Shown: in pieces, positions 15,783 to 24,593 of the stretch | Numbering within the stretch: the first letter of the stretch is position 1 | Layout: each line of letters starts with the position of its first letter | DNA from: Spirochaetales bacterium | GTDB taxonomy: Bacteria; Spirochaetota; Spirochaetia; SZUA-6; RPPD01 | Direction: 5' to 3' | DNA length: 64,000 nt | NCBI GenBank assembly: GCA_016930675.1 | Contig: JAFGGG010000036.1 | Coordinates: 175,590-239,589 of the forward strand | Translations under genes and position numbers: made by a program | Notes under the pieces: model-generated | What the model was told of the DNA's origin: nothing | Database searches by the model: none | What the model saw: the letters and a program-made list of their open reading frames with translations, nothing else

Positions 15783-17162
15783 ATGAAGAAATATGTGATA
15801 ATGATTGTGTCGGCGGCCCTGTTTTCTTTATTTACTGTAAGCTGTCCCTCGCCCGGGGGAGGCGGTTTGAAGCTTAATCTCTGGACCTGGATGTCGGGAA
15901 GCGATGTGGTGGACCAGACGGGCAGCTACGGCGACATAGGAGTGACGGACCCTGCGAATATGCCCGGCGCACGGGGCGACAGCACCGGATGGATCGATGC
16001 CGACGGCAATCTCTGGCTGTTCGGGGGCGGCGACTACTTGGGAGGCGAAGGCAAGCGCAACGATCTCTGGGTATTTGACGGCAGCAACTGGACGTGGATC
16101 TCGGGCAGCAGTGCCAAAAATCAAAGTGGTACGTACGGAGCGCTTAATACACCCGCCGCAGCCAATATACCGGGCGCGCGCAGTCAAAGCATCAGCTGGA
16201 TCGATGATGATGACAATCTCTGGCTGTTCGGGGGAGGCGGTTACGACAGCGCCGGAGCGTACGGTGATCTCAACGATCTGTGGAGGTTCGACGGTGTAAA
16301 CTGGACATGGAAAGACGGCGGCGATCTTAGAGATCAGGGGGGGGACTACGGTACATTAGGAGTGGCCAGTCCTCTTGATATACCGGGAGCGCGGTCGGGA
16401 AGCGTCGGCTGGATCGATTCTTTCGGCAATCTCTGGCTGTTCGGCGGATACGGCTGGGACGATAATGACGGCGGAGCGTCCGAAGGCAATCTGAATGATC
16501 TGTGGCGGGCCGACAGCATCGATACGGCAACACCGTGGTGGACCTGGCTCAAGGGCAGCAACAGTGTGGATCAAGCCGGTGTCTACGGTACCCAGGGCCA
16601 GGGCGCCGCGGCCAATACACCGGGCGCACGCGACAACAGTACCGGCTGGATCGATGCCGATGACAACCTCTGGCTGTTCGGGGGAAGAAACGGTGCTTCC
16701 TGGTACAACGATTTATGGAAGTTCGACGGCACGAACTGGATCTGGGTATCGGGCAGCAATGCGGCAAACCAGAGCGGCGTGTACGGTACCAAGGGCGAGG
16801 CCGACCCCGCCAATGTCCCGGGTGCGCGTTACTGCGCCCTCGGCTGGATCGATTCCGCGGGCAACCTCTGGCTGTTCGGCGGAAGCGGGTTTGACAGCGC
16901 GGGCGATACCGATGAGCTGAACGATCTGTGGAAGTTCGACGGTGAAAACTGGACATGGATGTCGGGCAGTGATGTGCTCTACGAAAGCGGTACCTATGGA
17001 ACCATGGGTAAGGGTGATGAAGCTAATGTGCCCGGCGCACGCTGCTGGAGTATGGCCTGGACCGAATCAGGTCGTATCCTCTGGCTGTTCGGCGGAGAGG
17101 GCTATGACAGTACCGGAGCAGCGGGCCTGTTGAACGATCTGTGGAAGATACAGGTGAGATAA
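15783..17162 (+). CDS. Kelch-like six-repeat lipoprotein 2
   Basis: A 459-residue paralogue of the gene before it. The signal peptide MKKYVIMIVSAALFSLFTVSC has its lipidated cysteine at 21, then PSPGGGG. Six repeats follow, each with a PGAR turn and a NLWLFGG strand. The third to fourth repeat junction carries an insertion (WDDNDGGASEGN, then RADSIDTATPWW), and the fourth repeat is shortened (GGRNGASWYNDLW), so individual blades have diverged. AAGGAGGA precedes the ATG; the in-frame ATG at 15765 is not supported. Only 39 bases separate it from gene 1, so co-transcription is likely. Confidence 0.85.
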   Translation: MKKYVIMIVSAALFSLFTVSCPSPGGGGLKLNLWTWMSGSDVVDQTGSYGDIGVTDPANMPGARGDSTGWIDADGNLWLFGGGDYLGGEGKRNDLWVFDGSNWTWISGSSAKNQSGTYGALNTPAAANIPGARSQSISWIDDDDNLWLFGGGGYDSAGAYGDLNDLWRFDGVNWTWKDGGDLRDQGGDYGTLGVASPLDIPGARSGSVGWIDSFGNLWLFGGYGWDDNDGGASEGNLNDLWRADSIDTATPWWTWLKGSNSVDQAGVYGTQGQGAAANTPGARDNSTGWIDADDNLWLFGGRNGASWYNDLWKFDGTNWIWVSGSNAANQSGVYGTKGEADPANVPGARYCALGWIDSAGNLWLFGGSGFDSAGDTDELNDLWKFDGENWTWMSGSDVLYESGTYGTMGKGDEANVPGARCWSMAWTESGRILWLFGGEGYDSTGAAGLLNDLWKIQVR

Positions 17163-17218
17163 ATGGAACTGGAATCAATGATAAAAAAATATGCACATAG
17201 TACATCGAGGCGAAAGAT

Positions 17219-18586
17219 ATGAAGAAACATGTGATAATGATTGTGCTCGCAATGATGTCGACCTTATTTATCGTAAGCTGCCCTTCGCCCGGAGGCGGAG
17301 GCGGTTCGCAGCTTAATCTCTGGACATGGGTGTCGGGAAGTGATGTTGTGGACCAGACGGGCAGCTACGGCGACATAGGGGTGACGGACCCAACGAATAT
17401 GCCGTGTGCTCGATGTGACAGTATCGGCTGGATCGATGCCGACGGCAATCTCTGGCTTTTCGGAGGGATTGTGGGAGGCAGCGCCCGCCATAACGATTTA
17501 TGGAAGTATGACGGTGCCAACTGGACCTGGATCTCGGGGAGTGACGATGTAAATATAAACGGTACCTACGGCACCAAGGGTGTGGCGCATGTTGACAATG
17601 TTCCCGGGTGCCGGTCCGGAAGTATCAGCTGGATCGATGCCGACGGCAACTTCTGGCTGTTCGGCGGAGCCGGATATGCTGCTAATCTTACGTTCGGTTT
17701 CATGAATGATCTATGGAGGTTTGACGGCGCCACCTGGACCTGGATCTCCGGTAGTAACGCGGTCAACCAAAGCGGCAGCTATGGAACCAAAGGTACACCC
17801 GACGCCGCCAATATCCCAGGCGCCCGGTATGGCGGCATCAGCTGGATAGATACCGACGACAACCTCTGGCTTTTGGGGGGCATGGGATATGATAAAGACG
17901 GAACCGGAGGTCAGTTGAATGATTTATGGAGGTTTGACGGGGCCAACTGGACCTGGATTTCGGGCAGCGATGTGGTCAATCAGAACGGAACATACGGTAC
18001 AAAAGGCACCCCTGCTGCGGCCAATGTGCCGGGTTCCAGGTACTACAGCATCGGCTGGATAGATACCGACGACAACCTCTGGCTTTTCGGCGGCCAGGGG
18101 TATGACAGCGTCAATGTCAATTTTTTATTGAATGATTTATGGAAGTATGACGGTGTTAACTGGACCTGGATTTCGGGCAGTGATGTCGGCAATCAGAACG
18201 GCAGTTACGGCACCAAGGGTGTGGCGGATGCGGCCAATATGCCTGGTACAAGGAACAAAAGCATCGGCTGGATGGATTCCGCAGGCAGGTTCTGGCTTTT
18301 TGGGGGATATGGTCGTGCCAGTGCAGGAATAAATGGCAGCTTGAATGATTTGTGGAAGTTTGACGGTACGAACTGGACCTGGGTGTCGGGCAGCGACGTG
18401 ATAGACCAAAGCGGTGCCTACGGCAGCAAAGGTACGGCAGATGCAGCCAATATTCCCGGTGCCCGGGAGCTCGATATCGGCTGGATTGAGTCAGGGAGTA
18501 CCCTCTGGCTTTTCGGCGGTGCAGGTTTTGACAGCGTCGCAGCCGAAGGTGATTTGAATGATTTATGGAAAGTAAGAGTGCGTTGA
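17219..18586 (+). CDS. Kelch-like six-repeat lipoprotein 3
   Basis: A 455-residue paralogue with signal peptide MKKHVIMIVLAMMSTLFIVSC and a PSPGGGGG linker. Six Kelch-like repeats are present, with occasional cysteine substitutions (MPCARCDS, VPGCRSG) that the sister proteins lack. Its start region and first repeat closely match gene 2. The ribosome site is GAGG. It follows gene 2 by 56 bases and precedes the DUF1566 lipoprotein by 31 bases. Confidence 0.85.
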   Translation: MKKHVIMIVLAMMSTLFIVSCPSPGGGGGSQLNLWTWVSGSDVVDQTGSYGDIGVTDPTNMPCARCDSIGWIDADGNLWLFGGIVGGSARHNDLWKYDGANWTWISGSDDVNINGTYGTKGVAHVDNVPGCRSGSISWIDADGNFWLFGGAGYAANLTFGFMNDLWRFDGATWTWISGSNAVNQSGSYGTKGTPDAANIPGARYGGISWIDTDDNLWLLGGMGYDKDGTGGQLNDLWRFDGANWTWISGSDVVNQNGTYGTKGTPAAANVPGSRYYSIGWIDTDDNLWLFGGQGYDSVNVNFLLNDLWKYDGVNWTWISGSDVGNQNGSYGTKGVADAANMPGTRNKSIGWMDSAGRFWLFGGYGRASAGINGSLNDLWKFDGTNWTWVSGSDVIDQSGAYGSKGTADAANIPGARELDIGWIESGSTLWLFGGAGFDSVAAEGDLNDLWKVRVR

Positions 18587-18617
18587 CGCATATATAAAAT
18601 TAAACAAGGAGGAAGAT

Positions 18618-19691
18618 ATGAAAAAATATGTGATAATGATTTTATTGACGACGATATTCGCCCTATTTACTACAAGTTGTCCTCCGCCAGGCGGCGGCGG
18701 TGGCGGCGGCGGGATTGACTGGAGCATCCCCAAAACCGGTCAGGACGCGGATGATACTACGGCAACCGGAGACGACGGCGATCTGCAGATGGGGGCAGAC
18801 TGGCCGGTGCCGCGCTTTACCAACAACGGCGACGGCACGGTGACCGACAACTTTACCGGTCTGATGTGGGAGCAGAGCCCCAGTACGGATACGATTTCCT
18901 GGGCCGATGCGTTGACCTATGCCAATGCTTCGGAACTGGCGGGTTACGATGACTGGCGTCTGCCCAACAGGAACGAGTTGATCACCCTGCACAACTTCGG
19001 AGAATACCATAACGATATCTGGCTTAACGGACAGGGCTTTTCCAATATCCAGTTTTCTTATTACTGGACGTCGACCACCCGTATAGGCGATACGGCAAGT
19101 GCCAATGTTTTTTATGTGGGTGTGAGAAACGCCGACATAGGCAGCCACACAAAAACCGATGATGCAAGTCGTTACGCGATCATCTGCCGGGGCAGCTCCG
19201 ATTACATCATGAAAACGGGACAGACCGAGAGCTATGCTGCCGGGGATGACGGCGATCTGGAAATGGGAGCGGCCTGGCCCGATCCGCGCTTTACCGACAA
19301 CGGCGATGGAACGCTTACCGACAATCTGACCGGTTTGATGTGGGAGCAGAGCCCGGACACCACGCAAAAAACGTGGAGCAGCGCCCTGACCTATGCCAAT
19401 GATTCCCTGTTGGCAACATACGATGACTGGAGACTTCCCAATTTTTATGAATTGGCCACATTGATGCACGCAGCACAGGCCACAGTTAGTACCTGGCTGA
19501 ATGCAAGCGGTTTCAGTAATGTGCAAAGCTGCGGTTATTGGTCCAGTACGTATACTCCCATCATCGGGACAGATTATGTTATTTGTTTTCTTACCATGAA
19601 TTCAACTACCGTAGCTACAGGGGTGACCGATCCTACGCAATCGGTAAACATGAGGGCCATTATCGTGCGTGGCACAGCCGACGGGGAATAG
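18618..19691 (+). CDS. DUF1566 (Lcl C-terminal-like) two-domain lipoprotein
   Basis: A 357-residue lipoprotein: signal peptide MKKYVIMILLTTIFALFTTSC with Cys21, a PPPGGGGGGGG linker and two tandem DUF1566 domains (about 50-195 and 200-355). Each domain has the family landmarks RFTxNGDGTVTDNxTGLMWEQ, a DDWRLPN block, a W(T/S)ST strand and a final (A/R)xI(I/V)CRG-type strand. These domains resemble C-type-lectin-like folds and are found in surface proteins. The upstream sequence and signal peptide are nearly the same as in Kelch-like genes 2 and 3, although the mature protein is unrelated. It is the last gene of the lipoprotein run and meets the TPR gene tail to tail. Confidence 0.85.
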   Translation: MKKYVIMILLTTIFALFTTSCPPPGGGGGGGGIDWSIPKTGQDADDTTATGDDGDLQMGADWPVPRFTNNGDGTVTDNFTGLMWEQSPSTDTISWADALTYANASELAGYDDWRLPNRNELITLHNFGEYHNDIWLNGQGFSNIQFSYYWTSTTRIGDTASANVFYVGVRNADIGSHTKTDDASRYAIICRGSSDYIMKTGQTESYAAGDDGDLEMGAAWPDPRFTDNGDGTLTDNLTGLMWEQSPDTTQKTWSSALTYANDSLLATYDDWRLPNFYELATLMHAAQATVSTWLNASGFSNVQSCGYWSSTYTPIIGTDYVICFLTMNSTTVATGVTDPTQSVNMRAIIVRGTADGE

Positions 19692-19704
19692 CTGTTCTAA
19701 ATAG

Positions 19705-19732
19705 CGTGCCGCACTTCATGGAGCGCGGCACG
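19705..19732. terminator. GC-rich hairpin between convergent genes
   Basis: CGTGCCGC and GCGGCACG form an 8-bp stem with an 11-base loop between the ends of the DUF1566 gene and the TPR gene. There is no T run on either side, so it may be a weak or factor-assisted bidirectional terminator. Confidence 0.4.
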
Positions 19733-19747
19733 GCAGCTTCCGTCCGT

Positions 19748-21364
19748 CTATTTTGCATCAAGCAGCTCCAGGAGCTTCAAGGACTCCTCTTTATCTGGGT
19801 CGATCTTGAGACTTTGATCCAGATCTCTGCGCGCGCCCGTTCCGTCTCCTGTAAGAATCTTGGCCGCGGCCCGGTTGTTGAACAAAGATTTTCGAATGTC
19901 CTGGTTTTCGGATTCTTCTATTTTGTTATAAGATTCAATAGCCTCGGTGAAACGCACTGTAAGCATATAATAGTTGCCCTGCATAAAAATGCCCCATTCC
20001 GACTGTTGGTTTACTGCGAAGAGTTTTTCAAGATAATTCTCAATCTGAGCCGTCAGCATTTTCTTTTCCTGTTTCGAGGCACTATGATATTTTTTAATAC
20101 AGTCCGAAATCAGAAACACATAATCGGTATCTTCTCCGCCCGTGTTCTTAATTTTCGTCAAATACATTTCACGTTGCGTATCGAATGAATAGTCATCGCT
20201 GTTCATTTTATCCATATTTGTAATGCACTCTATAAAAATCAAGGCGTTATATCCCAGGTACATATCCGGTCTGAGAGTGAGAATTTGCTGCGCGTATTCT
20301 TCCGCCTTTTCGAGGTTATTTTGCTGGAAATAATATACGAACAAAGCACAAAAGACCTGGACATCCCTCTTGGGCCTTGTGCGCAGGGCATTGTCAAAAT
20401 ACGGGGAGAAATCGAACAACTCGCTTGAATTGGAGTGGAACATCATATCCATAATTTCCTGGTCTTCCATGTCTTGCGATGCACACATTGCGGTGATCAT
20501 AAATCTTGTCCAATACGATATCATGAGTTTGTAGCCTATTGTTTTCATCGTTATTCTGTAATCATCCGCAAATTCCTGCGCCACTTTTTCTATGTCCTTC
20601 ATGCCTAATTGAGTATGAAGGTTGGTAAAAAAAATCTCTTCAAACTCCTTATAATTTTCTTTGGTTATTTCCTTGACGCCTTGATCTTGTGTGAACTGTT
20701 CCTTGGTGGTGGTATGGATATACTGAATCCAGTTGACTATATTATTCATGATCACGGTATCGAAGCGTTTAAAATAAACGTCGGGATCGTCCGGATATGC
20801 CGCTACACAGGCATCGGCCAACTTGACGGCCAGCTCGTACTGCTGCAGACCCAAAGACAGGTTGAGCGCGATAATGTAATCCTGCTTGAGTGCTGTCCCG
20901 GAATTCAAAAAGGGGAAAAGTGCTTGGAGCGCGTTCTGATAATTTTTTTTATCTTTTTTGGTAAAAATAATCTGCGCGTTTAATACAGCCTGCTCTTCCC
21001 GTGTAAAAGCGGATGTGCCGCCGCCCAGCTCAAATCTTTTTTTACATTCACCGGCAAGCAGGTCGGCTTGATCTTCGAGCTGGTCCAGCTCATAGAGATA
21101 CAGCAGTTTTATACATGCCGATAAATCATCCGGATCGGATGCATGTTTGTTCTCAAGCTTTTCGATCTCTATATAATGATAGCTTTTGCCGTGGTCCCAA
21201 TCGACTGTATCAAACTGCCAGTTGAAGTTAACACTAAGAAAGCTGAAATCAACATAATCGTTCATGTTGTTTATAATTAGTTCTGCCTGATCGGCAGCTT
21301 GCGCGGATCCCCCGGCAAGCAATATACAGGCAAAGATTAAAAAAACGATAGTCCGTTTATACAT
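19748..21364 (-). CDS. Secreted TPR-repeat protein
   Basis: A 538-residue protein with a cleavable signal peptide (cleavage near GSAQA, residue 23) and a helical body with tetratricopeptide-like pairs, clearest near the C terminus (NNRAAAKILTGDGTGARRDLDQSLKIDPDKEESLKLLE) and around YELAVKLADACVAAYPDDPDVYFKR. It should be periplasmic or tethered to the outer membrane and act in protein-protein contacts. AAAGGA lies upstream of the ATG. It is downstream of the kinase/regulator pair on the same strand, but a 194-base gap with GC-rich hairpins separates them. I do not recognise a specific family. Confidence 0.75.
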   Translation of the reverse strand: MYKRTIVFLIFACILLAGGSAQAADQAELIINNMNDYVDFSFLSVNFNWQFDTVDWDHGKSYHYIEIEKLENKHASDPDDLSACIKLLYLYELDQLEDQADLLAGECKKRFELGGGTSAFTREEQAVLNAQIIFTKKDKKNYQNALQALFPFLNSGTALKQDYIIALNLSLGLQQYELAVKLADACVAAYPDDPDVYFKRFDTVIMNNIVNWIQYIHTTTKEQFTQDQGVKEITKENYKEFEEIFFTNLHTQLGMKDIEKVAQEFADDYRITMKTIGYKLMISYWTRFMITAMCASQDMEDQEIMDMMFHSNSSELFDFSPYFDNALRTRPKRDVQVFCALFVYYFQQNNLEKAEEYAQQILTLRPDMYLGYNALIFIECITNMDKMNSDDYSFDTQREMYLTKIKNTGGEDTDYVFLISDCIKKYHSASKQEKKMLTAQIENYLEKLFAVNQQSEWGIFMQGNYYMLTVRFTEAIESYNKIEESENQDIRKSLFNNRAAAKILTGDGTGARRDLDQSLKIDPDKEESLKLLELLDAK

Positions 21365-21558
21365 AAGAACATATCCTTTCCGTGTTATTGCGTTCTTAAA
21401 TTATAATATATCATAAATATAATGCGAGCATTTGTTTTTTTCAGTTTTTTATGTACGGATCGGTACAGAACACGGAGTCCGCGGGCTGCACTCTACGGCA
21501 CCCCTCTGCAGCCGTAGCCTAAGGCGCCGCACAGAACCGCAACCTGCGGCGCCGCGTA
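21365..21558. other. GC-rich intergenic region with hairpins
   Basis: The gap between the regulator gene and the TPR gene (both minus strand) contains CTACGGC (21493-21499) pairing with GCCGTAG (21511-21517), plus a GCGGCGCCGC self-complementary run near 21548. One of these probably ends the kinase/regulator transcript. The side nearer the TPR gene is AT-rich and may hold its promoter. Confidence 0.4.
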
Positions 21559-22269
21559 TTACGGCGTCGCACAAAACTTATACCCCACCGTATGCACGGT
21601 AAGAATAAAGCAGGGCTTGCCCGGATCGTCCTCGATTTTTTGGCGCAGCTTGGCGATGTGCTGGTCCAGGGTGCGTGTGGTGCCGCCGTAGCTTAAGCCC
21701 CAGATTGTATCCAAAAGAGTCAGTCTGTCTATGACTTCGCCCTCATGGGCCAGAAAGTACTGCAGCAGGTCGACCTCACGCTGGGTTACCGGGAATTCTT
21801 TTGCTGCTTTGCGGCCGCTTAAGGTTTTGGGGTTTATTTCCACGTCCCCGAAGATGATTAGTTGGTTCGGGGAGGCGGCACCGCCGGCGCTGCCGTTCGA
21901 CCCGGTTCGGCGCAGACAGGCCCTGATGCGGGCCAAAAGCTCCTGCACTCCGAAAGGCTTTACCACATAGTCGTCGGCGCCCAACTCCAGACCCACCACC
22001 TTGTCCACCTCCTGAGATTTGGCAGTGAGCATGATGATCGGTGTGTGATGATCGGAACGGCGCACCTCTTTGCACACTTCATAGCCGCTTTTTTCGGGGA
22101 TCATGATGTCGAGCAGGATCAGATCGGGTTTGTTTTTCTTGTAATATTCCAAAGCTGTCTTTCCGTCATGGGCGATGAGGGTGCGAAAGCCTTCGCTTTC
22201 CAGCAGGTCGTTAATCCCCGTGACAATCGCTTTGTCATCCTCCACGATAAGGATTTTTTGTTTGATCAT
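21559..22269 (-). CDS. OmpR/PhoB-family response regulator
   Basis: A 236-residue regulator with receiver acidic residues EDD (10-12), phospho-acceptor Asp54 in LILLDIMIPEKSG, and KPF around residue 104, then a winged helix with VTQREVDLLQYFL, TRTLDQHIAKLRQKI and the wing TVHTVGYKF. A glycine/serine-rich linker (GSNGSAGGAAS) joins the domains. Its start lies 4 bases after the kinase stop on the same strand, so kinase and regulator form one unit with the kinase first, a less common order. Three 10-bp direct repeats in the divergent promoter region upstream of the kinase are good candidates for its binding site. Confidence 0.9.
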   Translation of the reverse strand: MIKQKILIVEDDKAIVTGINDLLESEGFRTLIAHDGKTALEYYKKNKPDLILLDIMIPEKSGYEVCKEVRRSDHHTPIIMLTAKSQEVDKVVGLELGADDYVVKPFGVQELLARIRACLRRTGSNGSAGGAASPNQLIIFGDVEINPKTLSGRKAAKEFPVTQREVDLLQYFLAHEGEVIDRLTLLDTIWGLSYGGTTRTLDQHIAKLRQKIEDDPGKPCFILTVHTVGYKFCATP

Positions 22270-22273
22270 AGTA

Positions 22274-24202
22274 TTATTCTCCTCTCGGCAGTATTATTTG
22301 AAAATTGCTTCCCCCGCCGTCACGGGCAAGATAAATAATGTCACCGCCGTGATCGCGCAGTATTTTCCTGGAGATGGACAAGCCCAGGCCGCTGCCTGTG
22401 ACCGGCGCGCTCAGGGAATCATCGATTCTGAAAAACTCTTTAAAGATTTTTTCCCTAAATTTTAACGGGATGCCGGGTCCTCTATCCATGATACTTATTT
22501 TTACGTGATCGATTTCTGTTTCTACCTTTACCTTGATACTTTTTTTACGCTTCGCGTATTTCTCGGCGTTGGCAAGCAGATTGATAAGTACCTGTTTAAA
22601 GGCTTCCTGGTCTATGTTGACAAAAACCGCTGTGGCGGGACATTTTATTTTTAAGGTAAAACCTTTATGTTCGAGTCTGGCGCGCTGGGCTTCAATGATA
22701 TCCCGGCATAAGCCGCGAATATCGGCATGCTCCCGGTTGTAATTCATTTTATCCTTACCCATTCTGGTAAAATCCAGCACGTTGTTGATAAGACGAGTAA
22801 GGCGTTCTGTTTCCGATACCATTATATCCAGATAGTTTTTACGTTTGCTTTTATCGGGTTGCCGGTTGTCGCGCAGCAGCTCGGCGAATAAGCGGATTGA
22901 GGTAAGGGGTGTTTTCAGCTCGTGCGACACATTGGCGACGAAGCCGGTTTTCTGCTGTGCCAGTTTCATTTCGTTCACCAGCAGTACCGTGATAAAAGTT
23001 CCTCCTAAAAACAGGGCGATCACAAGAAATCCGATCAGAATCCACAGCACCAAAGCGGCAGCCCGGGCTTTGTCCTTGATTATATCCGGATTAGTCAGGT
23101 AGGCCGCTACTTCCCATCGGGGAAGCAGTTCGGAGATCTCTTTTGCCGTGAACGGCTTGTACCATTCTCTCTGTTCCTCTCCCTCAGGGATGAGCAATGG
23201 CGCGGCCTTTTCATTTAAAATTACCAGGATACGGGTTTCGCTATACATTGGTGGAATCACTTTAAGCAGGCGCTGTTTTAAGGACGTATTGTCGATCACA
23301 CAACCGGCAACCGAGCCGTTATCATCCTTTTCCCAATACAGCAGATAAAATTTGTCTTCAATAAAACGGGGAATAATGCCGCTTGTGCCTTTCTCTGTAA
23401 TTTGACTGAAGGTACGGGATTCCAAAATAAAGAACGACCATTGCCTGTTCAGTGAATCCTCTCTTCCTTCGGGCAGGATGATGTTGCGCACAAGAATTTG
23501 CCGGCCTTGCTCCTGAGCCTGTTTGTAGATCTTCTCGCGTAAGGGTTCGGATCTGTTGAAGCGGGTGATTGCCTGTTGTGTTTCTATTTCCTCCTGCAAG
23601 GCCTCGTTTGGCTTGGACCCCTCCGCGTTCGGCTGGTTTTCCCGGGCTTCGGGATTGTTTTGTCTGGGGCCGGAGTTATCGTCCGCTATTAATTCACTCT
23701 CGTCCTCCTCGATCTGCTCATTAAGAATCTCTTGCTTATATTCTTTTACGATATTTTTATATACAGGTATTGAGACATCATTTTGTAACAGCTCTTTGTT
23801 CTGGTCTATCAGTAGAGCCTCTTCTTCTGAAAGCGGCTCGGAGCTTTGAGGATAAATCACTACCTGCTGGGATGAAACCATAAAGGGCAGGCCTACCAGC
23901 GGTGATTCCTGCTGTATGGTTTTCAACGTATGTGCGGCGATCGTGGGATCGGGAACTGTGAGAATATCGGCAAGTTCGTCCTGGATGGCTCTAAGCTCGG
24001 TGTTTATGATTGAAACAGCGTTGGCCACTTCTGAAGACAGAGTGAGTTCAAAATTTTTTTCAATATACGCCTCTTCTCTTTCGATAGCGCGCAAAGCCAG
24101 TATTCCCAATATAACACCGGAAATGATAATGACCAGAGCGAATATGATAACGAGGTGCACTCTCTGTATTTTTCTTAAGCTTTTTTTAACACCGCCTGCC
24201 AT
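22274..24202 (-). CDS. Sensor histidine kinase with large periplasmic domain
   Basis: A 642-residue membrane kinase. Transmembrane helices at about 17-38 and 384-408 bracket a periplasmic region of about 345 residues, which has a highly charged low-complexity stretch (about 160-205). No HAMP domain separates the second helix from the dimerisation domain, where His427 lies in VANVSHELKTPLTS. The ATPase domain has LINLLANAEKYA, DRGPGIP and GSGLGLSISRKI. It should phosphorylate the regulator encoded immediately downstream. The signal it senses is unknown. It is divergent from a tiny membrane protein gene with which it shares a 190-base control region. Confidence 0.88.
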   Translation of the reverse strand: MAGGVKKSLRKIQRVHLVIIFALVIIISGVILGILALRAIEREEAYIEKNFELTLSSEVANAVSIINTELRAIQDELADILTVPDPTIAAHTLKTIQQESPLVGLPFMVSSQQVVIYPQSSEPLSEEEALLIDQNKELLQNDVSIPVYKNIVKEYKQEILNEQIEEDESELIADDNSGPRQNNPEARENQPNAEGSKPNEALQEEIETQQAITRFNRSEPLREKIYKQAQEQGRQILVRNIILPEGREDSLNRQWSFFILESRTFSQITEKGTSGIIPRFIEDKFYLLYWEKDDNGSVAGCVIDNTSLKQRLLKVIPPMYSETRILVILNEKAAPLLIPEGEEQREWYKPFTAKEISELLPRWEVAAYLTNPDIIKDKARAAALVLWILIGFLVIALFLGGTFITVLLVNEMKLAQQKTGFVANVSHELKTPLTSIRLFAELLRDNRQPDKSKRKNYLDIMVSETERLTRLINNVLDFTRMGKDKMNYNREHADIRGLCRDIIEAQRARLEHKGFTLKIKCPATAVFVNIDQEAFKQVLINLLANAEKYAKRKKSIKVKVETEIDHVKISIMDRGPGIPLKFREKIFKEFFRIDDSLSAPVTGSGLGLSISRKILRDHGGDIIYLARDGGGSNFQIILPRGE

Positions 24203-24310
24203 TGGTTAGCCTTATCTTATAGTCAGTATAGAATAACAAGCTGTTTTGTTCCATATACTATGTGCCTGCTCTTTAAATATGGAGTAAGTTTATGGTCGGG
24301 GTGTCACTGT

Positions 24311-24340
24311 AATGTAAAAAATTGTAAAAGATTGTAAAAC
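24311..24340. promoter_or_regulatory. Three 10-bp direct repeats, candidate regulator-binding site
   Basis: AATGTAAAAA, ATTGTAAAAG and ATTGTAAAAC stand head to tail at exact 10-base spacing, ending 7 bases before the -35 of the 24394 gene. OmpR/PhoB-type regulators bind such direct repeats, and one is encoded by the divergent operon. Confidence 0.55.
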
Positions 24341-24346
24341 CGCCGA

Positions 24347-24375
24347 TTGACTCTATTTTGGTTTAATTTTAGGAT
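24347..24375 (+). promoter_or_regulatory. Promoter of the 65-residue membrane protein gene
   Basis: TTGACT (24347-24352), a 17-base spacer and TAGGAT (24370-24375) end about 18 bases before the start codon. The imperfect -10 and adjacent direct repeats suggest activation by a bound regulator. Confidence 0.5.
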
Positions 24376-24393
24376 ATACAAAAGGAGAATATC

Positions 24394-24591
24394 ATGCAGT
24401 TATATGATTTTACGATTATAATCGGAATTATAACCTTTCCTCTTTTTTTGATTACCATGCTGTTGGGCATGAAGATAAACATTCTGCCGGCAGCCAAACG
24501 CCGCAAACTGCATATCATTTCCGCTCTTCTGACTCTCGTCTGCGGAACCACACATGTGGCGTTGGCTTTGTATATGAAATATTTAATGTAG
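24394..24591 (+). CDS. 65-residue two-helix membrane protein
   Basis: A small protein with two hydrophobic helices (about 6-26 and 40-60) joined by a basic loop (NILPAAKRRKLH), predicting a hairpin with the loop in the cytoplasm. AAAAGGAGA gives a strong ribosome-binding site. It is divergent from the histidine kinase operon and has a promoter next to three direct repeats, so it may be a target or accessory of that system, such as a small kinase-modulating membrane protein. That role is inference; the family is not one I know. Its stop codon lies 2 bases before the second 119-nt repeat. Confidence 0.65.
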   Translation: MQLYDFTIIIGIITFPLFLITMLLGMKINILPAAKRRKLHIISALLTLVCGTTHVALALYMKYLM

Positions 24592-24593
24592 CA

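Larger units (their letters stand above)
14370..18586 (+). repeat. Tandem triplication of Kelch-like lipoprotein genes
   Basis: Three neighbouring genes (14370-15743, 15783-17162, 17219-18586) each encode a lipoprotein signal plus six repeats of the same 66-70-residue unit, giving eighteen repeats in 4.2 kb. Genes 2 and 3 share a near-identical signal region and first repeat (SGSDVVDQTGSYGDIGVTD), so they are the more recent duplicates. The repetitive DNA is a likely substrate for unequal recombination. Confidence 0.85.

Noticed and set aside
16495..16956. Proline/arginine-rich frames on both strands inside Kelch-like gene 2
   Set aside because: Composition is that of out-of-frame reading of GC-rich repeats; the lipoprotein frame explains the DNA.
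14370..18586. Regular repeats considered as a CRISPR-like or minisatellite array
   Set aside because: Units are about 200-210 bases, coding, diverged and in frame; they are protein repeats.
18663..19526. A 287-residue minus-strand frame inside the DUF1566 gene
   Set aside because: It lies wholly opposite a well-supported lipoprotein gene, has no ribosome-binding site and reads as a periodic shadow of its two repeats.
18618..19691. Diversity-generating retroelement target (C-type-lectin-like DUF1566 protein)
   Set aside because: No reverse transcriptase, template repeat or adenine-biased variable end is visible in the window.
19538..20188. A 216-residue plus-strand frame over the ends of the DUF1566 and TPR genes
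   Set aside because: It overlaps both real genes in other frames and has no ribosome site or recognisable motif.
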